From Zelopaecilomyces penicillatus (taxonomy: Eukaryota > Ascomycota > Sordariomycetes > Hypocreales > Pseudodiploosporaceae), in the NCBI GenBank assembly GCA_005765155.1, contig VCCP01000004.1, positions 310,001 to 374,000 of the forward strand: a stretch of 64,000 nt of DNA, written 5' to 3'. The notes under the pieces were generated by a model. The model saw nothing but the letters and a program-made list of their open reading frames with translations, was not told where the DNA came from and ran no database searches. Positions 1 through 9,032 of this stretch are shown here, piece after piece; position 1 is the first letter of the stretch, and every line of letters starts with the position of its first letter. Made by a program: the position numbers and the translations under genes.

Positions 1-2
1 TG

Positions 3-1343
3 CCGGGATGGTCTGGCCATGGTGGTCAGACATTGTCCCCATACGTGAGAAAGCTTGAAGAGAATGAAACACTGTTGGGGCACTCGGTCAGTCAATAAAT
101 CACTAGTTGACTACAAACTCACATCTGGATTGCTAACCTAGAATTTTTAGGCACCCGGAGGCTCTTCCACTGGCTCAGCTGTCGCTGTCGCAGCCGGATT
201 CAGTCCTCTAGCCATGGGGACAGAAACGATCGGCTCAATTGTCACACCTTCAACACGCGCTGGCCTGTATGCTCTCAAGCCAACAGTTGGCGTACAGGAT
301 ACAACGGGGGTATATGGGTTGACCGAGTTCTTTGATAGTCCGGGGCCATTGGCGAAGTGTGCCGATGATGTGAGGATCTTAATGGAGATTCTGCTAGATC
401 AGTCATATGACACTACATATTTGGGAAGCTGGAACGGGTTGCATGTGGGCTTTCTTGATCCAAAAATATGGAATATGCACGAAGCAATGTGCAGGCAGTA
501 TGAAGGCACTGCCGAGCAAATGGTAAATTTCTTTTCTTGGTTTTATTTTCTAGAAGGCAAACTAATTGAAACTAGGTACAAGAATATGAAGCTACTGTAA
601 ATGTACTCGGGGAACATGGCTGTGCCGTCAAGTACCCCATTGAGATTGCCGACGTGTCCGCCCTGACAGTGAATGGCGAGCAGGCCATTATGCCGATTGC
701 GTGTGAGTATGCATTGATAGCACGTGTTTCTGTCAAAATGCTGATATCATATAGTTTGGGACTTCAAGAACACATGCATGCCACGCTTCATTGACCAATT
801 TGATAGTTGCCCAGTGCGCACTGTTGAAGATGTAGTCGAATTTAACAAGGAGAATAAGGACAAAGCCATGCCAGATCGTGAGATACCATCCATTCAAAAC
901 AGATTTATCCTATTTCACGCATTTCTGACCAGCTTTCTAGCATACAATGAGCAAAATGACCTGGAAAAGTCGCTAGGTAGTAACGAGACGGAGGAGCATA
1001 TACGCTCACTGAAAGAGGGCCTTCGAGATACAGCCAAGAAGATACTAGACAATGCCTTTGAAAGCCAGGGCGTCAACCTCATTGTAGCCCCTGGGGACAG
1101 CTCACTATGCATTCATGCTGCTGCATCGGGTACGCCATTGTCCTCCTCCACGCTGGTTTGTGCTTTGTCAGCTAACGATATGCAGGCTACCCTATTGCCA
1201 CAGTGCCCGTCGGCCGACTTGACTACAACGGCCGTCCGTTTGGTTTGTGCATTGTAGCGAAGGAGAATGACGAAGAATCGTTGCTGCGTTTCATGTCTGC
1301 TTACGAAGGAGTAGCTAAACCACGTCCGGTGCCGGATTTGTAG
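3..1343 (+). CDS. Amidase (amidase-signature family), 5'-truncated by window edge
   Basis: The 3' part of a fungal amidase that hydrolyses a small amide bond; substrate unknown. Hand-spliced exons are 3-86, 151-522, 576-702, 755-1129 and 1186-1343, giving 371 visible residues and a TAG stop. The first exon reads PGWSGHGGQT, the usual block before the glycine/serine signature. Exon 2 opens with APGGSSTGSAVAVAAG, which holds the cis-Ser and nucleophile Ser of the Ser-Ser-Lys triad. The C-terminus has the family blocks NLIVAPGDSSLC, GYPIATVPVG and NGRPFGLCIVA. All four introns have GT-AG ends, and CTAAC-like branch points are visible at about 133 and 1171. The N-terminal part with the catalytic Lys lies left of the window. 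The visible frame is intact. It borders the UstYa cluster, but no functional link is shown. Confidence 0.9.
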
Positions 1344-2031
1344 ACAAGGGAAAGGTGGTCGAAGAATGTGACTTGCATAGAATTTACAACCTAGACAATA
1401 ATATGACGACGAATATGCACACTTGCAGACCATGACATACGTCGATTTAGGTATCAAAGCCCGAGAAGATCAGGGTTTCGGATCGACGGATTCCAAGTGG
1501 CCTAACCAACAGCCTTGAGATGTTGGCAACGGCACCTGATCCTTTTGAGGTGACAAGGATCTAATCTATGTGAATCGCGATATGTCCGATGGGCTCCACT
1601 TAATCCCCGGGTGGCGGGCCTGTACTGATAGGGTAATGGCCGAAAACGGTAATACCTGGCGCCAACGCAAGGTTTCATTCGTTAATACAGCCACGCCATC
1701 AACCCCTCTTCCCCGCATCGCCGTTCCGCATCACCCCTCCGCCCACTCGGTTGTCGGCAACAGCAGGATTCAGACCCCACGAAACATAGTAATACCCTAT
1801 CGTGATGAATGTCGTAGCAGCTTTTATGTCGATCTTGAGAAGAACATGTGCTAGCCTTGCGCGCGGCATTGGCCTTTCATTGGAAGATGTGCGGGGGGAA
1901 TATGACGTTGATGTTCCTTTTTCATCATCTTTGGAAGAATCTCCAAGGGTCTTTCTGGCATTCCCCACATGAATGCGCCTGTCCTTTACTCTTCCAATTC
2001 TTTTTGTTACAAGGACAAAAACAGTACGGCT
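1344..2031. other. Intergenic, no gene seen
   Basis: Spacer between the amidase stop and the first UstYa-like gene. Open frames here (for example 1570-1854) have no recognisable domain, signal peptide or intron pattern. I looked for a ustiloxin-type precursor (signal peptide plus repeated cores between KR sites) and saw none. Confidence 0.5.
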
Positions 2032-3058
2032 ATGATGATGTTTGGAGCACTGAGAGCCCAAGCTTGCGAAACTGCTAATGGCCAGACTGCTGTGAAAGCA
2101 GAAGAGACACAATCATTCCTACCTACTCACAAGCAGGAGCGTCATATTGAAGAAGTCCTACCCTCTCTATCAAGTGTCACGTTAAACAGAGGTTCCTGGC
2201 CCTGGAAACTTGCGTGCACTGTTCTCACGGCCCTTCTTGTGGTCTCTCTGTACTTGGGCCATTTTAGGGAAGCAAGATACAGCTATGAAGCTGGGTTTGA
2301 GACAGATCTCGGTACGCACACATATGTAACCAAATGTTCTTTATAGATGCTAATGAAATTCACAGTACCTGCCCTCCCTGCCATACGATTGCAGAAGCTT
2401 CGATTCTCAGGGGGCATTGCTGTCAACAAAACGAGCCAATTTGAGCTTCAACTAGACGAAAAGCGTGCTCGCTATGTAGGCCACCCGTCTCGTGAACTTG
2501 ACGCAGAATGGGACCGCCTAGTAGGCAAGTTATCACCTTCAACCAATTTCTGAAGAAAGCCAACTAACATTAGTCGGCTGTTTTAGGGAGTTACATAGCT
2601 TTGACAAAGTCGGAGGCGAAAAATATAGGTGGCGATGTCTCGGAAGACGGCGGCGAGTATTATGTGGTCCCTCACGTGCGACACAGCTTGCATTGCGTCA
2701 ACTATCTTCGCAAGGTAGCCTACGAAAAATGGTACCCAACCATCCGGCATGAGAATAAAACAACAGTTCCCACGTTTTGGCAGCACGTTGGTACGTCTTG
2801 TTCCCAAGTATTAATCCCATCCATGTGTAGATGCCATGCTGACTCTGAGTAGACCACTGTATTGAGACGCTTCGTCAGACAGTGCAGTGCCAGTCAGATT
2901 TAACCCCCGTGCCGCATATATGGTCGAGCGGGAAACAAATGTATTTGGCGGACACGTCGTTGGAGCACACGTGTAGAGATTATGATGCGATTGTGGACTG
3001 GCAGGATCGGAGGGAGGAGGCGTGGAAGGCTGGGGAAATAAAGCATACAAGGTTGTAG
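2032..3058 (+). CDS. UstYa-like (DUF3328) oxidase, copy 1
   Basis: A UstYa/DUF3328 protein of 282 aa. In dikaritin RiPP and related pathways these enzymes catalyse oxidative cyclisation or other peptide oxidations, anchored in the secretory membrane. Exons are 2032-2311, 2366-2524, 2587-2790 and 2853-3058, and all phases close. The second intron has a GC donor (GCAAGT) and an AG acceptor. One transmembrane helix (LACTVLTALLVVSLYLG) lies near residues 60-76. It is followed by GFETDL, a YVGHPSRELDAEWDRLVG block and the two defining motifs HSLHC and HVDHC, so the predicted metal/catalytic histidines are present. The start is the first of three consecutive ATGs; an in-frame ATG at 1969 is possible but would add an atypical leader. 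It faces three more DUF3328 genes across a GOST-like gene. Confidence 0.88.
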
Positions 3059-3363
3059 AATTTGTATGGGGATGAGATGTTAATATCTGGAGATTTGCCA
3101 ATACAATTCTATTGTTTTAGTCCATTCAAGTTATCCATAATCGCTTGATTGTAAAATATTAACAATGATACACTTGCATACCTGTAAGGCTGCAACATCT
3201 GGGATTTGTGTACATGTACTGTACTAGCCTGGCGTAGTCTGACATCCTCCTCCACCCACTGCCCCCTCCATTCTTCCTCTTCCACACCTACATTCATCAT
3301 CTTGTCAATTCTCGCTATTGTCGTCTTGTTACACCTAATTTCTATAAGCTGTGTCTCACCGCA
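3059..3363. other. Intergenic, 3' end of copy 1 and promoter of the GOST-like gene
   Basis: AT-rich first half, then a CT-rich tract with many TCCTCC/CCACC runs (about 3241-3300) just before the next start, as is common in fungal 5' leaders. No gene seen. Confidence 0.45.
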
Positions 3364-4814
3364 ATGACGCCCAAATTCTGTCGAGCTTTACTGCTCCACC
3401 TATCGCTCACCTCTCTTGGCGTTCTCTCATACCGCACATCCCTCCCTCTTGATGACTCTTGGGGCCATCACCAACAATGCATCGACATTGGCAGCGCTGC
3501 CAAGTTTCAGCCAAGTTCTCAATCTTCCTTGATTATTAAATTTGACAGCGGGTCGACCGGGGTTGTTAGTGTTGTTGTTTTCGAACTTGGCGACGAGCAC
3601 TTGGGTGGCAAACATGTGCCTGGATCCAAGCAGGTGAGTTCAACATACTCCCCACAAGAGTGTCGTCCAAGATCTGTCAACATATTATCATGGACCTGAC
3701 AATGCAAAATTAGAAGGAAGTGATCTGTACAACCGAAAACGTTGCTCGCGGTCTATGCAGCACCTCGCAGCTTGGAGAATTCCTCATTAGCGACATGGCA
3801 CGCCAAAAAGCTCATCGTCCATTCGTCACGCGAGCCGTCAATCTCAGCTCGCCCATTGCGATTGCATACCCAATCATTGGCTCTGGCTTCTACTGCACTG
3901 CTGCTGTTAGCGTTTCTGCCCCTTCTTTCTCGGCGACCATGGAGGTTATAGATCTGGACAGTGGTAATCTACCTGCCTTCCGGGCTGGATTGCTAGCAGT
4001 GTATCGATATCTTGGTCCATTCTGGATTGCATTTGCCATTGCCTGGATATTTCGTGCGTTTGAAGCTTCTGCTAAAGTATGCTGGATTGTCCCATTTTCC
4101 ATTGTGCAAGTTACTCTCCGATGGTGCGCACTGGAATGGGGTCAACAAAGTGCGCTCACTATTGATGTGAAGGTTTTGAGTAGCATTGTCGAAGCATCGC
4201 TAAACTGTGTGGTCTTGAGACATACACACCGGCTTGCCACCATAGGGGATCGACAAACTTCGAGTTCCAGATGCAAATATATATTTCTCGCAATATTTGC
4301 CGTCATATTTGCGGCGTTGAAGGTCATCGACTTTCATTCCACGGCTGCAAGCCAAGCACCTGCATATTTCAACTTGGTGTTAGGTATAACACTAATGGGG
4401 TACTTGACGTGGTGCATCAGCAAGCTTCTACGTACGCGATACATGACTGTTGATCAAAACACATATTCTCAGTCTCCAAGCCATTTATCCACAACATTTT
4501 CTTGTGCCCTAGGATTCATCCTCCTGCTTGTTGTGGCCGTGGTTGCAGTGAATACATGGTGTCTCTTGGCGTCTAGGCAACCGCTCGAGTTTGGTCACGC
4601 ATTTTGGAAACAAAGATACTGGATAATCGATGCGCCGTACGAGTTTATCTTTTTATTCTGGATGTTGCTTGTCACCTCTTATCCTCATTGTAACAACCGC
4701 CAGCGCGACTACATGATAGAAATGAAATCTACGCAGAGTGAGTCCGATTTGGGTGGAGCTTTTCACGAGAGCAGCTCATTTGAAGAATGCAAATTAGAGT
4801 CCGAGCAGGTTTAA
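3364..4814 (+). CDS. GOST/PTM1-like seven-transmembrane protein
   Basis: Predicted 456-aa Golgi/endomembrane protein of the GOST (PTM1, GPR107, lung-7TM) superfamily. Exons 3364-3633 and 3714-4814 join in phase 0. There is an N-terminal signal peptide (residues 1-20), then a short luminal domain with the VVVFELGDEHLG block and a KEVICTTENVARGLC segment with paired cysteines. About seven hydrophobic segments follow, then the characteristic last-helix end TSYPHCNNRQ, equivalent to the WRPSxNN signature, and an acidic cytosolic tail. Members act in membrane traffic; the exact role is unknown. The luminal domain is shorter than in housekeeping PTM1 and the signatures are divergent, so this is probably an accessory paralogue. 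It sits inside a run of UstYa genes whose products are also secretory-pathway membrane proteins. Confidence 0.7.
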
Positions 4815-4845
4815 ATTTAGACTAGAATACGAGAGTTTGTTAAGA

Positions 4846-5904
4846 TTAAATAGCGTTGCACTCTCCTTGCCCATTGAGCGCGTGATTCCTTCCATGCTCA
4901 ATCGTGAATTTGCCATCTGGACCTTCCAGCACACGCCTACTTGGATGCCAGTCCTTCTCCCCAATCGCTCTAACTGAGGCCCACTCCAATATTTTCTTGT
5001 AATTTCTACAAGTGTGTTTATTGTCTACACGAGGTCGCATGCCTTGCACGACATCGCTCCAGGCATAATACACCACACTCACATCGGCGTTGCAGACCAG
5101 CGCCTGGCGGACCTGATCGATGCAGTGATCTATGAAAGTCACAAGTCAGTGGGTACGTAACACACTCCCTGCGGATACTAGCGCATACATACCAACGTGT
5201 AGCCATTTACAGTAGTCTACTGTTCCATTTGGAAAGTAAAAGTGCTTGTCATAACGGTCCCGATACAAAGCCATCCGGACGACGTCGAGGCAGTGCATTT
5301 GATGGAAGACATCGAGCGTGACGACGTACTCATCTTCCCTGCCTTTCATGGCAAATCGCTCTGTCTTGTCGGGCAGTTTGGATGCTGAGTTCTTGTCTAT
5401 GGTTGAAAGCATGCCCGCTGTGATGGCGTCAATCTTGGGAACTATGTAAGGTGGAAAGGGTATGGTGGGGGGTTCGGGTTGCGGTTCAGGTACTCACGCA
5501 TGTACGACTCCTGCCATGTGCGGTCAATCTCATCACTCGGCCACCCTTGGAAGGGAGTTTTGTCGTCTCCACGGCTCCGATTGAATTGGTGCGCCTCATA
5601 TTTGACTAAATGATTGACTGGTGCTGGGAGCAGGTCAGTAGATTCGCAAGTGATGATGTTTCCTGGGATAATCACAGTATGTCCCCAACGAGGGATCACC
5701 ATGGTTACGAGAGTAGACCAGCACTGTTACTGACGCCGAGACGGCAGCTATTATAATGGAAATTACAATGCAAGCGATTACAAGAGTGACTTTGCTTCGC
5801 TCCCGCTGGTGGTTTGGGCAATGGAAATGAAGACATTTGGGTTCGTCTGAGCTCTCTTCCGGGAGCAGATTCACGGCTTCGTAGCCATCGGCAGCAATCA
5901 TCAT
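4846..5904 (-). CDS. UstYa-like (DUF3328) oxidase, copy 2
   Basis: A second DUF3328 protein, 284 aa. Exons on the minus strand are 5904-5709, 5623-5498, 5441-5193 and 5129-4846; phases close and all introns are GT-AG. It has a cytosolic N-terminus with a CLHFHCPNH segment, one strong helix (VTLVIACIVISIIIAAV, about residues 36-52) and then VNHLVKYE. Next come TPFQGWPSDEIDRTWQ and the paired motifs FHQMHC and HVDHC, so the catalytic histidines are kept. A C-terminal HTC...Y...W region matches the family. The start is placed at the ATG of MMIAADGYE (5904); an in-frame ATG at 5967 would lengthen it by 21 residues. The short spacers to copies 3 and 4, all on one strand, suggest duplication and perhaps co-regulation. 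Confidence 0.88.
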
Positions 5905-6042
5905 GTGTGGGGTAGTAGGAAAATGGGTTGTGAAAGGACAAACTTTTTGAGCAGTAAGAACTTGCATGAACTTTTTGCTAATCTTTTGGGCTATGGCTTG
6001 GTTTCAAACATGCATTGGTAGTCTAATTAATACCGGGAGAGC

Positions 6043-6911
6043 TCATGGAATGGTTGGGAGCTGCGTTGCATGACGAGGCTTGGGTGGGACCTCCGTCACC
6101 TCGTAGCGCCGTGCCCACTCATCCATGGCACCCCAGTCTTCACACACCCTTTCCATGTTGAAGTTGGCGGTCGGATTTTTCTTATGCTGCACCCAGTTGT
6201 ATGTGATCAGGCTGGTGTCGCGATCGCTGTAATAGTTAGTCAGTCTAGGTTCCATCTTCATCGCCAACATTCAGACATACCACTCCAACTTTTGCCTCAG
6301 AATGTCGACGCAGTGGTCCACACGTTGGTGCCATTTCCGTGGATCTTCATTGTAATCAGACCGCTCGTCTGGGTACGAGTCCAAGTACGATGCACGGAAC
6401 AGATTATACAGACAGTGCAGCTGGTGCGTGGCCGCGAAAGTTGCAAGATACCGCCCATCATCTTTGCCACCGTCCTGAACACGCACCGCAGACTCGGGAT
6501 GCTGTGGATGCGATGCTTGGAAGTCGTCCTCGTCGACACTGAACATCCATATGTTCCAGTAATCCGCCCAAGCAGCGTCAACTTCGGGAGTGGGCGGCCC
6601 TTTGTAGGGAGATGCCAAATTGAATGTCCCATTCACGCGCACCACATGGTCGCTGGCGCCAGTTCTGTCATTAGGTAGCAGTTTGAGTGCTAGAAGTTGG
6701 CATTGTTAGTTCCATTGTAATTGGATCTTGCAATGGAGGGGGAAAATAGACCTGGTGGGCTGTATGATTCGCATATTGGAGAGGCAGATGATATAAGGGG
6801 AGGTTGATGCGTTTGTTGCAAAATTGTACCAGTCAGAACAACCTGAGTCACGATGGAACCCAGAAGGCCACCAGCGATGAATACGAACACGTTCATTCGG
6901 CGCACATCCAT
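6043..6911 (-). CDS. UstYa-like (DUF3328) oxidase, copy 3
   Basis: A DUF3328 protein of 250 aa with exons 6911-6752, 6689-6281 and 6226-6043 (minus strand). The transmembrane helix is very close to the N-terminus (VFVFIAGGLLGSIVTQVVL, about residues 8-26), leaving almost no cytosolic tail. The lumenal part has LASPYKGPPTPEVDAAW, THQLHC and RVDHC, so both histidine motifs are present (the second as RVDHC rather than HVDHC). An acidic segment (FSVDEDDFQ) comes before the first motif. The C-terminal CEDWGAMDEWA matches the usual C-D-W tail. The first intron has a GTCTAT donor and a clear CTAAC branch. It differs strongly in sequence from copies 1 and 2, so it is not a recent duplicate. Confidence 0.87.
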
Positions 6912-7060
6912 GGTTTTTAAACCCAGCTTTGAATTGAGATAAGAAGGAGTATGTTTTTTATATGGTGTTGGTGTTAAGATAACAAAGCTGTGTGGGAGGA
7001 GACTAGAAATAGTTTGAAACCGGCCAGCATGCCACCATTGGATTACCTCATAAAACCAGC

Positions 7061-7880
7061 CTATTCATACAAATCAGGCAAACCCGCACCCAGCCCGACA
7101 ACTTCATGTTCTCTTGTCCATGCCAATACGCCGTCAAAATCGCGACAGTAGTGCAGCGTATTGAAGTCTGGCGACTCTTTTTGCGCCTTCTCTGGCGTCA
7201 ACATAATCAGGTACGGAGTTGCATCACCCGCACACATCAACGCTTTTCGAAGCCTCTGGGCGCAGGTATCCACGCGCTGCATAATCTGCGCTTCCGATCC
7301 TTGGAATGCCCTAAGCATTGAGTAATCGTAATCTGTGCGGTATGTGTGCTGTCGGAGTAGGTTGAGACAGGCTAGGTTCCGGAAGACCTCGAGGCGAGTA
7401 AGGATATCGCCATTCACATGTTTAATGGGAGACCAATCTGCCGTGTCGCGCCAGCCCGTGATGTGATTTGGAGAGACCACGATGGGATGCTCTGGTATTG
7501 AATCGTTCCATGCTGCTTCTCGTTCGGGGGTTGGCTGTCCTCTGTAAATGGACTTTTCTGAAAATCCATTTTGAAACGTCTCCCATCGGTAATGAAGCGC
7601 ATCGAATGCTGGGGCTAAGCACAACAATTCAAGAAATATGTCCATCAGCATTCGTAGTAGAGGCTTAGAGGAGGGGTATCTTACACCACGACGACATGCT
7701 TTGTACGCATTCTAGGTCGGTAGGCTCAAGATTTCGGCCAACGAGGAATATTGCGACGGCCATTATGAGAAGCACATGTGGCACAACGGAGTAGATCCAA
7801 TGCTGGGAGATCATCGTGAATATGGACTCAACTTTGGAGAATACAGAAGACGAAGAACGAGAATCGAAACGTTTGAGCAC
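7061..7880 (-). CDS. UstYa-like (DUF3328) protein, copy 4, histidine motifs lost
   Basis: A two-exon DUF3328 relative of 249 aa (7880-7685 and 7614-7061, minus strand). It has a membrane helix (VVPHVLLIMAVAIFLVG, about residues 33-49), then the family blocks SPAFDALHYRWETFQNGF and YRGQPTPEREAAW. Both diagnostic motifs are altered: the HxxHC position reads RNLAC and the DHC position reads RVDTC. The histidines expected to bind metal or act in catalysis are therefore missing while the cysteines and surrounding residues remain. The reading frame and intron are intact, so this looks like a conserved non-catalytic partner or a young loss rather than a scrambled relic. UstYa-type enzymes are known to work in pairs (UstYa/UstYb), so a structural-partner role is possible but is only inference. 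Confidence 0.8.
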
Positions 7881-8109
7881 TTATGACTGGGGAATCGAGG
7901 AGACCCCAAAATCAGAGACTCCCATCAAGCTGATTTTGAAGCCTTATGATGGATTGTTTAGCGACATCGCTCTCGTAAGTGCCTGCATCCTTGGAATCAT
8001 GGTTTTGGTAGGGTGGGATGCGGGGGTTTGGCCCGTGGTGGTGGTGGTGGGGTGGCAATTGGTATTATTTTCACCCTATGCCCCGAAACGGCCGAGGGGT
8101 GAGGATTAG
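7822..8109 (+). CDS. Possible small membrane ORF or first exon, weak
   Basis: An ATG-initiated frame of 95 codons beginning MDSTLENTEDEERES, with an acidic N-terminus and two hydrophobic stretches (ALVSACILGIMVLVGW and VWPVVVVVGWQLVLF). It overlaps the 5' end of UstYa copy 4 on the opposite strand by about 60 bp. I do not recognise the family, and no downstream exon could be joined with confidence. It may be a relic or a chance frame. Confidence 0.15.
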   Translation: MDSTLENTEDEERESKRLSTYDWGIEETPKSETPIKLILKPYDGLFSDIALVSACILGIMVLVGWDAGVWPVVVVVGWQLVLFSPYAPKRPRGED

Positions 8110-9032
8110 TGAAACGAGGCTCCCGATTGTGCAGATCGCCGAGTAATTACTAGACTCGGCATGGGCTTTGTTCCCATGTTGTTACACAAGTTCACTTCAA
8201 GGCACACGGGCCGACCGGGTCAGATCCGAAGGATGGGTTACCGTTACCCACACAGCCCCCAACAAGAGGAGAACCATAATCCGACAGTTGCATCACGTTG
8301 GGAAAATCTGTAGCAATAGATTCCCAATGTGCATATCGCTGGGTAAGTAGACGGGGGCTATCGGGGTGGCAAACGGTGGAACCAGGTTGCCTTGATATTT
8401 ACTATTGACCAGTCAGCTAAGTAGCTGGATCGTTGTAGGTTTATCGCCATGACAGGTGAAATACTAAACGCCATGGCTCGTGGACGTGTATTGGCGTCTA
8501 GATAAGATATTTATTTGTATAAGCTCACATGCGACGGAGGTTCAGTGTTAAATAGCATAGAAAAGAAACCACGCATCCTGATGCAATCTATTCGTTTCTT
8601 ATTGATAGCCCATCCAATTTGAGCACTTTGTTGGGGTTATCATGCAAAAGGCTAGGCTTCTCATTGTGGAGGAGGTGCCCAGGCTAAAATGCATCCAAGT
8701 CGTGTAGAAAGACGAAGCCGAGCATGTTCAACTAATTAATTAGTCACATCAAAGTTCTCGCCAGGGTGGCCGCACTTATTTCTTTAATATTTTCCTGTGT
8801 TGGAACAATGCAAGCGGGAAGATTGTCTAATATCGGGGGGATAAATATGAAGAAAATGATATGTATATATTTATTAGGGGCATCCTTCATCATAGTTGAA
8901 GTATCTCTGACACCTAGGAAGCCAATCAAGAGCTTGCAAATGCATGGTATGGTGATAAACAAGACTAGTTCTATATAATATAAGGCTGCATGTTAAACCC
9001 ACTTCCCTACTCAACAGAAACCAACTAACTCT
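8110..9032. other. Intergenic, no gene seen
   Basis: Moderately AT-rich spacer between the divergent end of the UstYa run and the 3' end of the NLR gene. No domain-bearing frame on either strand. Confidence 0.45.

Noticed and set aside
1570..2030. Possible ustiloxin-type precursor peptide gene near the UstYa cluster
   Set aside because: No signal peptide and no repeated cores between dibasic sites in any frame on either strand.
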